64,000 bases of DNA from Bacteroides sp. (GCA_023663265.1 JAMPHV010000001.1:29780-93779); one strand, 5' to 3'. Shown: positions 1-9,054, counted from the stretch's first letter. The notes: generated by a model from the sequence alone, not told the origin. Program-made: numbers and translations.

Positions 1-806
1 TGCCGGATATTCCCTTTACCCCCAACGATACATACCTTGATTTGAAGCAGAATCGGCTTTTGATAATAACGGGACCCAATATGGCGGGTAAATCCACCTT
101 TATGCGGCAGGTGGCTCTGATAACGCTTATGGCGCAGATAGGCAGCTTTGTTCCCGCTAAACACGCTCGTATAGGCGTGGTGGACAAGATATTTACAAGA
201 GTGGGCGCCAGCGACGACCTTTCCTCGGGCAAGTCCACATTTATGGTGGAGATGGACGAGGTGGCGGAAATACTGACGGGCGCCACCAAGCAAAGCCTTG
301 TTATAATGGACGAGATAGGACGGGGCACCTCTACCTTTGACGGCATCAGCATAGCTAAGGCGGTCGCCGAATACATCAACGGGAAAAACATAGGGTGCAG
401 AACGCTGTTTGCCACTCATTACCACGAGCTTACAGCCCTTGAGAACAGCAGCGACGGGATAAGGAATTTCAGCGTTGCCGTGGTCAAAAAGGGAGAGGAT
501 ATCAAGTTCCTCCACAAGATCGTAGAGGGCAGCGCGGACGACAGCTACGGCATCGAGGTGGCAAAGCTGGCTGGTCTTCCCAAAAAGGTCATCGAAGCGG
601 CAAGGACCGCGCTTTCCGGTATGGAAGCGGAAAGCAAGATCGATCTTGAAAAGAAGCTCAGAGACGAGAAGCAGGGCGAAATGCAGATAGATTTTTCGGA
701 GATCAATAAGAATAATGTTATACAAAGGCTTAAAAGCCTTGATATGGACGACCTTACGCCGAGGGAGGCATGGCAGATGCTGGAGGAAATGAAAAAAATG
801 CTTTAA
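1..806 (+). CDS. mutS: DNA mismatch repair ATPase MutS, C-terminal part (5' end outside window)
   Basis: The frame is open from base 3, so the gene starts before the window; about 267 C-terminal residues are present. They hold the MutS ATPase domain: Walker [10 protein letters not shown], Walker [14 protein letters not shown] and the ATHYHEL signature, then a helical tail ending in a helix-turn-helix-like segment ([13 protein letters not shown]). MutS binds mismatched DNA and, on ATP binding, recruits MutL, whose gene starts 14 bases downstream with the same orientation. The mutS-mutL-miaA-hfq order is common in Firmicutes. Nothing in the visible part is broken. The mismatch-binding and clamp domains cannot be judged. 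Confidence 0.96.
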   Translation, partial: PDIPFTPNDTYLDLKQNRLLIITGPNMAGKSTFMRQVALITLMAQIGSFVPAKHARIGVVDKIFTRVGASDDLSSGKSTFMVEMDEVAEILTGATKQSLVIMDEIGRGTSTFDGISIAKAVAEYINGKNIGCRTLFATHYHELTALENSSDGIRNFSVAVVKKGEDIKFLHKIVEGSADDSYGIEVAKLAGLPKKVIEAARTALSGMEAESKIDLEKKLRDEKQGEMQIDFSEINKNNVIQRLKSLDMDDLTPREAWQMLEEMKKML

Positions 807-820
807 GAAAGGACAAAGTG

Positions 821-2764
821 ATGATCAGGCTGCTGGATAAAAGCGTATATGAGTTGATAGCGGCGGGCGAGGTGATAGAGCGCCCCGCGTCCGTTATCAA
901 GGAGCTGGCGGAAAACGCGGTGGACGCAGGCGCAAAAAGGATAACCGTCGAGATAAAAAACGGCGGTATCACATATATGCGAGTTACCGACGACGGCTGC
1001 GGTATGGAGCACGGAGAGGTGCCCACCGCTTTTTTGCGTCATGCCACAAGCAAGCTTTCGCGTGCGGAGGAGCTTGACAGCATTTACACCTTAGGCTTCA
1101 GAGGGGAAGCACTCGCCTCCGTGGCGGCGGTCACGAAAACCGAGGTGCTGACCAAAAGAGCCGAGGACGAATTGGGCACCGCCTATAAAATAGAGGGGGG
1201 AGAGGAGACTCTGTACGAGGAAACAGGCTGTCCCGACGGTACCACGATAATAATGAGGGACCTGTTTTTCAATACCCCCGCCAGACTCAAATTTTTAAAA
1301 AAGGATTCCACGGAGGGAAATTATGTTCAGTCGATAGTGGATAAATTGGCGTTAAGCTATCCCGATATAGCCTTTTCCCTAATAAAGGACAATAAAACGG
1401 TAAGGGTCACGGCGGGCGACGGTAAGCTGTATTCCGTGATATACTCGGTATTCGGAAAGCAGTTCGCGGCAGGTCTTACCGAGGTGGATTACAGTCAGAA
1501 CGGAGTTAAGGTAAGCGGATATATTACCACTCCGTATGCTTGCAGAGCCAGCCGTCAGATGCAGTACTTTTTCATCAACGGTCGCTCGGTAAGGAACACC
1601 ACCTGTATGGCGGCGCTGGAGGAAGGGTATAAAAACAGCGTTATGGTGGGTAAATTCCCCGCGTGTGTTCTGAATATAGAAATGCCCGCGGGAGATGTGG
1701 ACGTCAACGTCAGTCCCTCGAAAACCGAAGTAAGATTTTCAGACGAAAGGACGATATTCGAGGCGGTATATCTTGCGGTCAAGAACGGAATATTAAACGG
1801 AGAGAACAGCAAGGAAATAAGCGTAAGCATTGGAGGCAGCGCCGCCGCTCCCGAAAAGGAGCGCCCCGCCGAAAAGCCGCGCGCTGCCGAAGGGGGACCC
1901 GTTTTTGTAAAGCCCCATGCCGAGACGCCCGAACGGCAGGAAGCCTCAATAAGCTCGGCGTACGGCGTTGAAAAAAGGATAAAGCCCGAGGAAAAGCGCG
2001 GCGAGCTGAACAGTCCCAAGGCAATTTATAAGCCGATACCGCCGAAAAGCATTTTTATTCAAGAGGTTTTTGAGGATAATACCGAGGTCGAGACCGAAAG
2101 CTACGAGTTTTTGAACAAATCGAGCTTTATCCGTCCGGGTTCCGAGGAGGAAAGGGGTCTTCAGACTCCCGATCCCATTGTGGAAGAAAAATACAAGCCT
2201 CCGCTGAAATTTATCGGGGAGCTTTTCAAGACATACATAGTATGCGAATGCGAAGACGAGCTGATTCTTATGGACAAGCACGCGGCGCATGAAAGAATAC
2301 GCTTTGAGCAGCTTAAAAAGGAGCTGGAGAGCAGCGGGCAGCTTCTTGCCGAGCCCGCGCGGATATCCTTTTCGGTGGAGGAGATGACCGCCCTCGCGGA
2401 TAATGCGGAATATCTGGAGGAGCTTGGAATAGAGCTTTTTTTCAGAACGGAAAACGAAGCGGATATAACCGCGTTTCCGTCGCTGCTTGCCGATATTTCG
2501 CCCGAGGACGCGCTGGAAAAAATCGCGGCAGCGCTGCTTAAGGGCGGAGACGATATAGAGGGACTGCTGTTTGACGACGTTCTGCATACCGCCGCCTGCA
2601 AGGGCGCCATAAAAGCCAACGAGCCCACCTCCGCAAAGGAGCTGGAGCTTCTTGCCAACCGCGTGTGGAAGGATAACGCCATACGCTATTGTCCTCACGG
2701 CAGACCGATAATCACAACCATGTCAAAGTATAATATAGAAAGGAACTTCGGGCGAATCCAATGA
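821..2764 (+). CDS. mutL: DNA mismatch repair protein MutL
   Basis: A 647-residue GHKL ATPase that couples mismatch recognition by MutS to strand incision. N-terminal motifs are ENAVDAGAK, DDGCGM and GFRGEAL; a variable linker covers about residues 335-480; the C-terminal dimerisation and endonuclease domain carries DKHAAHERIRFE, which fits the DQHA(X)2E(X)4E metal motif with K in place of Q, plus ACKGAIKANE and CPHGRP. This supports a Mn-dependent nicking MutL, as in bacteria without MutH. ATG at 821 was preferred to an upstream in-frame ATG at 770 because GAAAGGAC sits just before it and the family begins with IRLLD. The stop overlaps the miaA start by four bases. Confidence 0.96.
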   Translation: MIRLLDKSVYELIAAGEVIERPASVIKELAENAVDAGAKRITVEIKNGGITYMRVTDDGCGMEHGEVPTAFLRHATSKLSRAEELDSIYTLGFRGEALASVAAVTKTEVLTKRAEDELGTAYKIEGGEETLYEETGCPDGTTIIMRDLFFNTPARLKFLKKDSTEGNYVQSIVDKLALSYPDIAFSLIKDNKTVRVTAGDGKLYSVIYSVFGKQFAAGLTEVDYSQNGVKVSGYITTPYACRASRQMQYFFINGRSVRNTTCMAALEEGYKNSVMVGKFPACVLNIEMPAGDVDVNVSPSKTEVRFSDERTIFEAVYLAVKNGILNGENSKEISVSIGGSAAAPEKERPAEKPRAAEGGPVFVKPHAETPERQEASISSAYGVEKRIKPEEKRGELNSPKAIYKPIPPKSIFIQEVFEDNTEVETESYEFLNKSSFIRPGSEEERGLQTPDPIVEEKYKPPLKFIGELFKTYIVCECEDELILMDKHAAHERIRFEQLKKELESSGQLLAEPARISFSVEEMTALADNAEYLEELGIELFFRTENEADITAFPSLLADISPEDALEKIAAALLKGGDDIEGLLFDDVLHTAACKGAIKANEPTSAKELELLANRVWKDNAIRYCPHGRPIITTMSKYNIERNFGRIQ

Positions 2765-3714
2765 CAGCTTTCAGCGGAGAAAAAATATATATTGCCGCAG
2801 TGTGCGGTCCAACGGCGTCGGGCAAAACGGAGCTGGGAGTGAGATTAGCCGAGAGAGCGAACGGGGAAATAATTTCCGCCGACTCGATGCAGATATACAA
2901 GGGAATGGAAATAGCCTCCGCCAAGCCCTCCGAGGAGGAAAAGAGAGGTATACCTCATTATCTTATGGATTTTCTGTCTCCCACCGAGGCGTTCTCCGTC
3001 GCGGATTATGTGGAGCTTGCCCGAAAATGCATCGCGGATATACACGGCAGAGGAAAGCTGCCCATAATCGTGGGAGGCACGGGGCTTTATATTTCCTCTC
3101 TTGTGAACAATATTCGATTCGACGACACGGGCAGCGATCCCGCTTTAAGGGAAGAAATGCGGAGCTATGCCGAAAAAAAAGGGAATACGGCTCTTTGGGA
3201 AAAGCTCAGAGAGGTCGATCCCGCTGCTGCGGCGCGGCTGCACCCAAATAATCTCAACCGAGTTATAAGAGCCTTGGAGGTGTTTCATTTAAGCGGCGAG
3301 ACCATAAGCGAAGCGCAGGAAAAAAGCCGTCTCGAGGAAAGCCCTTACGAGGCTTGTTTTATAATGCCCGAGCAGCCGAGAGAGAAGCTGTACGGCAGGA
3401 TAAACCGCAGAGTAGACCTTATGCTGAAAAGAGGTCTTGTGGAAGAGGCGGTGGAATTTTTTTCCCATTCCGACTATGTTACGGCGGCGCAGGCTATCGG
3501 GTATAAGGAGCTTAAGCCTTTTTTGGACGGAGAAAGAGAGCTTTCCGAATGCGTCGGGGACTTGAAGCGTTCGACCCGTAATTATGCCAAAAGACAGCTA
3601 ACCTGGTTCGGAAAAATCGAGGGCTTGAACAAAATAAAAGCCGAAGATGAGATCGGCGAAGAAAAAATTTCGGAAATCGCTGAAAATTTAGTGAAAAGAT
3701 ATAGATTTTTTTAA
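2761..3714 (+). CDS. miaA: tRNA dimethylallyltransferase MiaA
   Basis: This 317-residue enzyme transfers a dimethylallyl group to N6 of A37 in tRNAs that read UNN codons. Visible motifs are the P-loop GPTASGKTE, the tRNA-binding segment SADSMQIYKGMEIASAKPS (residues 39-57), VGGTGLY, and AAQAIGYKE near the C terminus. The length is normal. It overlaps mutL by ATGA, so the two are translationally coupled. It is followed by a 362-base AT-rich gap before hfq, rather than running straight into hfq as in many relatives. Confidence 0.97.
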   Translation: MTAFSGEKIYIAAVCGPTASGKTELGVRLAERANGEIISADSMQIYKGMEIASAKPSEEEKRGIPHYLMDFLSPTEAFSVADYVELARKCIADIHGRGKLPIIVGGTGLYISSLVNNIRFDDTGSDPALREEMRSYAEKKGNTALWEKLREVDPAAAARLHPNNLNRVIRALEVFHLSGETISEAQEKSRLEESPYEACFIMPEQPREKLYGRINRRVDLMLKRGLVEEAVEFFSHSDYVTAAQAIGYKELKPFLDGERELSECVGDLKRSTRNYAKRQLTWFGKIEGLNKIKAEDEIGEEKISEIAENLVKRYRFF

Positions 3715-3721
3715 AAAGATG

Positions 3722-3730
3722 TGGTATAAT
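3722..3730 (+). promoter_or_regulatory. Extended -10 promoter after miaA
   Basis: TGGTATAAT is an exact extended -10 (TGnTATAAT), eight bases after the miaA stop. No convincing -35 lies 17 bases upstream, as is normal for extended -10 promoters. Transcription would begin near 3737, just before the inverted repeat at 3743-3814. Confidence 0.55.
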
Positions 3731-3742
3731 GTTTCTAATAAA

Positions 3743-3814
3743 AATGTCTAATTGTACCCTTATGTCATGGAGGACGTCGGGAGACGTCTTTATGCGATCG
3801 GTCGGTTAGACATT
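3743..3814 (+). ncRNA. Candidate structured RNA between miaA and hfq
   Basis: Outer arms AATGTCTAA (3743-3751) and TTAGACATT (3806-3814) are perfect reverse complements. Inside is a hairpin with arms AGGACGTC and GACGTCTT (3771-3790), pairing with one G-U, closed by GGGA, a GNRA tetraloop. An extended -10 promoter lies just upstream and a second promoter just downstream, so this could be a short separate transcript or the start of a long hfq leader. No T-tract terminator follows directly. I do not recognise a known family. The rest of the 362-base gap (3815-4076) is AT-rich, with a promoter, direct repeats and a small GNRA hairpin GGGC-GAGA-GCCC at 3988-3999. Confidence 0.4.
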
Positions 3815-3816
3815 CA

Positions 3817-3845
3817 TTGTAACATTTTGGCAATTTTTGTATAAT
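3817..3845 (+). promoter_or_regulatory. Sigma-A type promoter for hfq
   Basis: TTGTAA (3817-3822) and TATAAT (3840-3845) are separated by 17 bases. Transcription would start near 3852, giving hfq a leader of about 225 bases. This is the best promoter for the run hfq to transketolase; no later strong promoter was seen before 12600. Confidence 0.7.
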
Positions 3846-3941
3846 GACTTTGTGACTTTTTGTGACCTAATTTGACTTTAATTCCAATTTTGATTTCTCA
3901 TTTGATTTTACAAATTCTAATTTCTGCTTAAATTAAATTTC

Positions 3942-3978
3942 AGATTATCGCTTAATTATTATAGATCATCGCTTAATT
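3942..3978 (+). repeat. Tandem direct repeat in hfq leader
   Basis: Two 16-base copies of AGATYATCGCTTAATT lie at 3942-3957 and 3963-3978, differing at one base, with a period of 21 bases, or two helical turns. This spacing suits a regulator binding on one DNA face, or two RNA sites if the leader is transcribed. No regulator can be named. Confidence 0.5.
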
Positions 3979-4076
3979 GTTCAATGAGGGCGAGAGCCCA
4001 AGCCTAAGATTAACCCATTTGCAAAGGGCGATGAAATATGATACCGCTGTTTGCACGCACAGAAAGGACTTATACC

Positions 4077-4325
4077 ATGGCAAAGGACATCAATTTACAG
4101 GACGTATTTCTGAATCAAGCAAGAAAAGAGAAAATCCCCGTAACTATCTTTATTACTAACGGATTTCAGTTTAAGGGCGTTGTAAGAGGTTTTGACAACT
4201 ATACCGTTATTTTGGACACCGACGGAAAACAGAATCTTATATATAAGCACGCTATAAGCACTATAACTCCTTTCAAGAGCATTTCACTTCTTGACGCTTT
4301 TGACAAGGAAGAGACCGCCGAATAA
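4077..4325 (+). CDS. hfq: RNA chaperone Hfq
   Basis: This 82-residue Sm-like protein is expected to form a hexameric ring that binds small RNAs and mRNAs. The Sm1 region includes [20 protein letters not shown] and [17 protein letters not shown]; the Sm2 region has [10 protein letters not shown], matching the family YKHAIST motif. ATG at 4077 was chosen over an ATG at 4038 because Hfq proteins begin AKDINLQD and AGAAAGGA precedes it. The C-terminal tail is short and acidic, as in other Firmicutes. The long leader with repeats and possible structure suggests post-transcriptional or autogenous control. Confidence 0.97.
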   Translation: MAKDINLQDVFLNQARKEKIPVTIFITNGFQFKGVVRGFDNYTVILDTDGKQNLIYKHAISTITPFKSISLLDAFDKEETAE

Positions 4326-4328
4326 AAT

Positions 4329-5564
4329 ATGGCGGATAAAAGGCAGGTCGCCGTTACCACGCGTATAGTTTGGTTTTTGGTGGTCGCATTTTTGCTGGTC
4401 ACCATTATCAGTCAGCTTGTTATACATTACAGCGATCCGATAAGGACCGAGCCCGCTATGAACTATAATTCCGAGGAGTATATACAGACTACGGGAATTT
4501 ACGTTCGCGACGAAAAATACGTGAACTATAACGGCAGCGGGATTATCAGCTACGTTTATTCGGACGGAGAAAAGCTGGCGAAAAACGCGGTGGTGGCGAA
4601 GATATATTCCTCACAGAACGATCTTGCGCTTCAGCTTAGGATCGACGAGCTGAATAAGCAGATCGAGGTTTTGAAGGACGCGGAAAAGTTAGTGGGCAGC
4701 GACAACTCGCAACTTGAGGCTTTTTCCAATCAAATATACGAATGTCATACTCGGCTTATGCAAAACGTGATAGACGGAGATTACGGCGAGGCGGCGGCTA
4801 TGAAGAACGATTATTTAAATCTTCAGAGCAAGCGTCAGATAATCAACGGCTCCACGAGTGATTACGGCGCGAAAATATCACAGCTTCAAAGCACGATAGC
4901 TTCGCTTACCTCGCAGATATCCTCTTATCCTCACGACCTTCCGCTCAGCGAAACGGGATACTTTGCCACGGCGGCGGACGGCTATGAGACAAAGCTCAAT
5001 TACGACGTTATTCCCTCGCTTACCGAGCAGCAGATAGAGGATATAATAAAAAATCCTCAGCTTTCCGTTTCGCCGTCCGTTATCGGCAAGGTTATCTCGG
5101 ATTATAAATGGAAAATGGTCTGTCTTGTTTCCAAGGGCGATTCCCTAAATATCTACAAGGACGCTCGTTTGAACGTGCGAATCGGCGGAGACGTCAATCC
5201 CGTTACCGCGGTGGTGGACAGCATAACGGATTTCGAATCGGGGAACCGTATGCTTGTGCTTTCCTTCGACGTGTTCAACGAAAAGTACATTTTGGGGCGC
5301 ACCGCTCAGATAAGGATACTTTTCGACGAGACCGAGGGGATAAGGATCGCCTCCTCCGCAATTCATTTTGACGAGAACGGAAACAAGGGCGTGTACGTTA
5401 AGGTTGGCGTAAACATATATTTCAAGCAGATCGAGGTCATACGGACCGAAGGGGATTACACCCTTGTGAGGGACACCACCGAAAAGGACAACTTTTTGTC
5501 GCTGTATGATTCGGTCATTGTTGAAGGGACTGATCTGTATGACGGAAAAATCGTTCTCCAATAG
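4329..5564 (+). CDS. HlyD-like membrane fusion/adaptor protein
   Basis: A 411-residue protein with one N-terminal membrane segment (about residues 11-33) and a large exported part. SGIISYVYSDGEKLAKNAVVAKIY-type sequence at about 70-95 resembles the lipoyl-like half-motif of HlyD adaptors, followed by a probable coiled coil (about 97-200) and a beta-rich C-terminal region. It starts four bases after hfq and overlaps yggS. In Clostridia a protein of this kind often sits just upstream of yggS-sepF-ylmH-divIVA, so a role at the division site or envelope is plausible. No ABC transporter is encoded nearby, so a classical export role is unsupported. Function is not established. Confidence 0.75.
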   Translation: MADKRQVAVTTRIVWFLVVAFLLVTIISQLVIHYSDPIRTEPAMNYNSEEYIQTTGIYVRDEKYVNYNGSGIISYVYSDGEKLAKNAVVAKIYSSQNDLALQLRIDELNKQIEVLKDAEKLVGSDNSQLEAFSNQIYECHTRLMQNVIDGDYGEAAAMKNDYLNLQSKRQIINGSTSDYGAKISQLQSTIASLTSQISSYPHDLPLSETGYFATAADGYETKLNYDVIPSLTEQQIEDIIKNPQLSVSPSVIGKVISDYKWKMVCLVSKGDSLNIYKDARLNVRIGGDVNPVTAVVDSITDFESGNRMLVLSFDVFNEKYILGRTAQIRILFDETEGIRIASSAIHFDENGNKGVYVKVGVNIYFKQIEVIRTEGDYTLVRDTTEKDNFLSLYDSVIVEGTDLYDGKIVLQ

Positions 5565-6315
5565 CGGGGACGACTTGTCGGGGCAGGGCGGCGGAGCCGC
5601 AGCCGAAAAAGCCGTTTCCTCTGTTCCCGAAGAAGAGCTCGTTCGTATACGCGACAGCTTCGGGCGAATTACCGAAAACATAGAAAAAGCAAAGCTTAAG
5701 GCGGGACGCAGGGACAGCGTCCGACTTATGGCGGTAACAAAGACTGTGCCTTACGAAAAGGTGAATTATGCGGTTTCTCTCGGGATAGACCTGCTTGGAG
5801 AAAACCGCGTTCAGGAATTTCTCGGAAAATTTGAATTTTATGACAAAAAATCGGAAATTCATTTCATTGGGGGGTTGCAAAATAACAAAGTTAAGTATAT
5901 AATTGATAAGGTCAGTTTGATCCATTCGGTGGACAGCGTAAAATTGGCGGAGGAGATAAGCGGAAGAGCCGAAAAGCTGAACAAGGTCATGGATATCCTC
6001 ATCGAGGTCAACATCGGCGGAGAGGAAAGCAAGGGCGGAGTTTCGACCGACGGCTTGGACGAGCTTGTTTCTTGCTGCCATGCTCTTTCGGGGATAAGGC
6101 TCAGAGGCTTTATGGCGATACCGCCTCCCGACCGAAACGGCAGCAGTGAACGCTATTTTGAAGCTATGGAGCGTCTGTACGGCGACTATCGCTCGAAGTA
6201 CGGTAACGAGATCGACACCTTATCGATGGGAATGTCGCAGGACTATGAACAAGCCGTGCTTCACGGCTCAAATATAGTAAGAGTAGGCAGCGCCTTGTTC
6301 GGAAAAAGAAAATAA
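5539..6315 (+). CDS. yggS: PLP homeostasis protein of the YggS/YlmE family
   Basis: A 258-residue alanine-racemase-like TIM barrel that binds pyridoxal phosphate and buffers the PLP and amino-acid pools. Family motifs are LMAVTKTVP (PLP lysine), LLGENRVQEF, FIGGLQNNKVKYI, SMGMSQDYEQA and VRVGSALFG. ATG at 5539 is chosen because GAAGGGAC precedes it; it overlaps the upstream gene by 26 bases. About 30 N-terminal residues before IRDSF are low in complexity and longer than usual. It occupies the ylmE position beside sepF, as in Bacillus. Confidence 0.93.
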   Translation: MTEKSFSNSGDDLSGQGGGAAAEKAVSSVPEEELVRIRDSFGRITENIEKAKLKAGRRDSVRLMAVTKTVPYEKVNYAVSLGIDLLGENRVQEFLGKFEFYDKKSEIHFIGGLQNNKVKYIIDKVSLIHSVDSVKLAEEISGRAEKLNKVMDILIEVNIGGEESKGGVSTDGLDELVSCCHALSGIRLRGFMAIPPPDRNGSSERYFEAMERLYGDYRSKYGNEIDTLSMGMSQDYEQAVLHGSNIVRVGSALFGKRK

Positions 6316-6349
6316 AAGCGTAAACCGCTTTCAGAAAGGATTGAAAAAA

Positions 6350-6808
6350 ATGGGATTGGTAAATTCCTTGAAAAAATTCGTTGGATACGAGGAAGAAGAC
6401 GATGAACTGGATTACAATGACGGCGAGGATATTGACGAAGGCGGCAGCACAGACGACGATTTTAGTTTTAAACGCTCTTCAAGCAGCATCACCAGCGCCC
6501 CGAAATCGGGCAAGGTGTTGAATATCCCCGCTACAACAAGGCTCCAGGTCATTGTGTTCAAAGCGGAAAGATTTAACGATGTTGTGGAAATTGCGGATCA
6601 TTTCAAAAACAAAAAAGCGATCGTACTTAATCTTGACAATACGAACAAGGACGTAGCAAACCGACTTATTGACTTTTTGGCGGGCGTAGCGTACGCGGCG
6701 GACGGCGAGCTGAAGCGTATAGCCAACACGTCGTATATCCTTGTACCCTATAACGTGGACATTTCGGGAGACCTTCTTGAAGAGCTGGGAAGCGATATTA
6801 TGCAATGA
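6350..6808 (+). CDS. sepF: Cell division protein SepF
   Basis: A 152-residue FtsZ-bundling protein. The N terminus MGLVNSLKKFVGYEEED is an amphipathic helix expected to bind the membrane; an acidic linker follows (about 18-50); the DUF552 domain runs from about residue 60, with KAIVLNLDNTNKDVANRLIDF and the glycine-rich end. ATG at 6350 follows AGAAAGGA; a TTG at 6341 is less likely. The stop overlaps ylmH by ATGA. The usual ylmG (YggT) between sepF and ylmH is absent. Confidence 0.95.
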   Translation: MGLVNSLKKFVGYEEEDDELDYNDGEDIDEGGSTDDDFSFKRSSSSITSAPKSGKVLNIPATTRLQVIVFKAERFNDVVEIADHFKNKKAIVLNLDNTNKDVANRLIDFLAGVAYAADGELKRIANTSYILVPYNVDISGDLLEELGSDIMQ

Positions 6809-7554
6809 AGGCAGTTCTGCCCGCTAATTCCGAGGAAACGGAATTTTGCCGTCACATAAAGGACCTGGCTTTGCTCGGAGAAAAAACCTTTGCGCCGCGC
6901 TTCAGCGGCTTCCTTACAGAAAGGGAACAGCGGCTCGCGGAGACCGCAGCATATTCCGCGGGAGTAAGCTGCGCCTTTTGGGGAGGTCACGAGGCTGCGT
7001 CAAGAAAAATGTTTTCGGCGCCCGCAGTGGAAAACGAGGATTTTCCCTTGGAGGCTGTGACCTTTTTCTTCCGCGAAAAGGACAAGCTTACTCATCGTGA
7101 TTTTTTGGGTGCGATAATGTCTCTCGGACTGAAAAGGGATAGGATCGGCGATATTGCCGTGACCGAGGGCGGAGCGGTGGTTTTTGCTTCAAAAAACGCG
7201 TCGCTCCTGATCTCCTCCGAAATGGAAAAGGTAGGCAGAGTTGGAGTAAGAGCGGAGGCGGGGATAAATATACCTCTTCCGCAGCAGGAGTTTGAGGAGA
7301 TATCCGCAGTCATCGCCTCTCCGAGGATAGACGCTTTGGTGGCGGCGGCTTGCAGCATAAGCCGCGAAAAAGCGGCGGCGCTGATAAAATCGGGCGGCGT
7401 AACGTTAGGCGGCGCGGAGCTCGGTTCTCCGTCAAAAAATGTTGACGAGGGAGAAAGCTTTTCCGTTAGGGGCTACGGTAAATTTATATTTTCGCGCCTC
7501 GGAATTGCTACGAAAAAAGGAAAAAATCACGCACTTATCCAAAAATATAAATAA
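6805..7554 (+). CDS. ylmH: S4-domain RNA-binding protein YlmH
   Basis: This 249-residue protein has the YlmH layout: an N-terminal mixed domain with FLGAIMSLGLKRDRIGDI, a central NINIPLPQ-type region (here AGINIPLPQQEFEE), and a C-terminal S4 RNA-binding domain (about residues 170-235, SISREKAAALIKSGGVTLGG). YlmH proteins bind ribosomal or peptidyl-tRNA complexes and are linked to rescue of stalled ribosomes. It overlaps sepF and precedes divIVA, its usual setting in Gram-positive bacteria. Confidence 0.92.
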   Translation: MKAVLPANSEETEFCRHIKDLALLGEKTFAPRFSGFLTEREQRLAETAAYSAGVSCAFWGGHEAASRKMFSAPAVENEDFPLEAVTFFFREKDKLTHRDFLGAIMSLGLKRDRIGDIAVTEGGAVVFASKNASLLISSEMEKVGRVGVRAEAGINIPLPQQEFEEISAVIASPRIDALVAAACSISREKAAALIKSGGVTLGGAELGSPSKNVDEGESFSVRGYGKFIFSRLGIATKKGKNHALIQKYK

Positions 7555-7572
7555 ACTAAACGGAGGAGATCA

Positions 7573-8496
7573 ATGGAAGCTAAGGATATAATGGACAAAA
7601 AGTTTGACAAAAGCTTTAACGGTTATAAAATGGAGGAGGTTGACGATTTTCTTCAGGAAGTGTCAGCCGAGTTTTCAAATTTAAAAAAACAGTACGAAGA
7701 GCAGGAAAAGAAAATGGAGGTATTAGCGGATAAGATCCGCGAGTACAGAAACGACGAGGAAGCTATAAAGGAAGCTCTTTTGGGCGCACAGAAGCAAAGC
7801 AGCTCGGTTCTTGCCACCGCAAAGGAGAAATCCGAAAAGATGGTGAGCGAGGCAAAGGAAACCTCGGAGAGAATGATCAAGGACGCCGAGGAAAGGGTCA
7901 AGGAAAAGGACGCTTACGCGAAAAAGCTTGTGGAGGACGCCAACGAGGAGAAAACCAAGATCGTTGCCGAGTGCGAGCGTAAGTCCGCCGAGATAAAGGC
8001 TAATATGGAAGCCGAGATCAGAAAGCAGGAGTCTATTCTCGCAAAAACAAGAGACGAAAGCAACGCGTTTATGGAAAGGCTTCTCAAGGGTTATCAGGAG
8101 CATATCGAGTATATCAACTCGATTCCCGAAAAGTGCAATAACGAGTTTGTGCTTAACGCCAAGGACACCGTAAAGTTTACGGAGGAATCCAAGCCTGCTT
8201 CCGAAGCCGCCGTTGCGGCTCCCGCAAAGGCGGAGACGGGCGAATCCGCGTCTGCGCCCAAGTCGGAGGGAAAGAAAAAGGAGAAGGAGCTTAAGCTCGA
8301 AAAGATAAACAAGGAAAGCGAAGCCGTTATTCTGGAGAAAACCACCGAGATCGCCTCAAAGCCTGTGTTTGAAGAGGAGGCTGTCGCCGAGGAGGTCGAG
8401 GAATACGAGGAGAACAGCCCCTTGTTTGATAAAACCAAGCGCAAATCCAAGTATGAAAAGCTTCAGTTCGGCAATAACAATAAGAGCAAGGAATAA
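7573..8496 (+). CDS. divIVA: Division/polarity protein DivIVA
   Basis: A 307-residue curvature-sensing coiled-coil protein. The N-terminal domain shows DIMDKKFDKSFNGYKMEEVDDFLQEV, matching the family's lipid-binding domain and first coil; heptad-rich coiled coil continues to about residue 185. The C-terminal 110 residues are Ala/Glu/Lys-rich and low in complexity, ending in a basic segment, and look disordered. It probably marks the poles or septum and may recruit SepF-linked machinery encoded next door. AGGAGAT precedes the start. Confidence 0.93.
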   Translation: MEAKDIMDKKFDKSFNGYKMEEVDDFLQEVSAEFSNLKKQYEEQEKKMEVLADKIREYRNDEEAIKEALLGAQKQSSSVLATAKEKSEKMVSEAKETSERMIKDAEERVKEKDAYAKKLVEDANEEKTKIVAECERKSAEIKANMEAEIRKQESILAKTRDESNAFMERLLKGYQEHIEYINSIPEKCNNEFVLNAKDTVKFTEESKPASEAAVAAPAKAETGESASAPKSEGKKKEKELKLEKINKESEAVILEKTTEIASKPVFEEEAVAEEVEEYEENSPLFDKTKRKSKYEKLQFGNNNKSKE

Positions 8497-8538
8497 TAAA
8501 CGAAAATTTACATAAATAATGCGAACGGAAAAGGAAAG

Positions 8539-9054
8539 ATGATGACTTATATTGCTTTGGCAGCAGCGGCGGTGCTTGTGGGTATAGATCAGCTTACGAA
8601 ACGGCTGGCGGTCGATTATATCATGCCCCAAGGCACTGTTAACCTTATAAGCATTAACGATAAGGAATGGCTCAATCTTACCTATCAGCAGAATACGGGC
8701 GCGGCTTTCAGTATATTGAAGGATAAACAATTGTTTTTAATTATATTAACCTCCATAGTTATATTGGGGGTTATTATATTGATGTTAACAAAACGTATCA
8801 AGAAAACCTCTTATATATGGTCGTTTGCTCTCATTATTGCGGGAGGCGTCGGAAATCTTATCGACAGGATCGTCAACGGATACGTGGTTGATTTTATAGA
8901 CGTACGCATCATAAAATTTGCCGTGTTTAATTTTGCGGATATCTGCGCCGTTGCGGGAACGCTTTTGATCGTTTTTTTCTATATTTTGGAGGAGGTCAGA
9001 GCCTCCAAGGAAAAGAAAAAGAAGGAAAGTCGCAGAGATGAAGAACAGGCTTAG
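8539..9054 (+). CDS. lspA: Signal peptidase II LspA
   Basis: A 171-residue membrane aspartyl protease that removes signal peptides from prolipoproteins. Four hydrophobic segments are visible. The conserved motifs are DQLTK (about residue 17), NTGAAFS (52-58), GNLIDRIVNGYVVDFID with one catalytic Asp, and FNFADICA with the other. The tail is basic. It overlaps the following pseudouridine synthase by 17 bases; lspA next to an rluD-type gene is a widespread pair. Confidence 0.97.
   Translation: MMTYIALAAAAVLVGIDQLTKRLAVDYIMPQGTVNLISINDKEWLNLTYQQNTGAAFSILKDKQLFLIILTSIVILGVIILMLTKRIKKTSYIWSFALIIAGGVGNLIDRIVNGYVVDFIDVRIIKFAVFNFADICAVAGTLLIVFFYILEEVRASKEKKKKESRRDEEQA

Noticed and set aside
1946-2698. 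A 250-codon minus-strand frame
   Set aside because: It lies inside mutL and shows no motif; it is a shadow of GC-biased codons.
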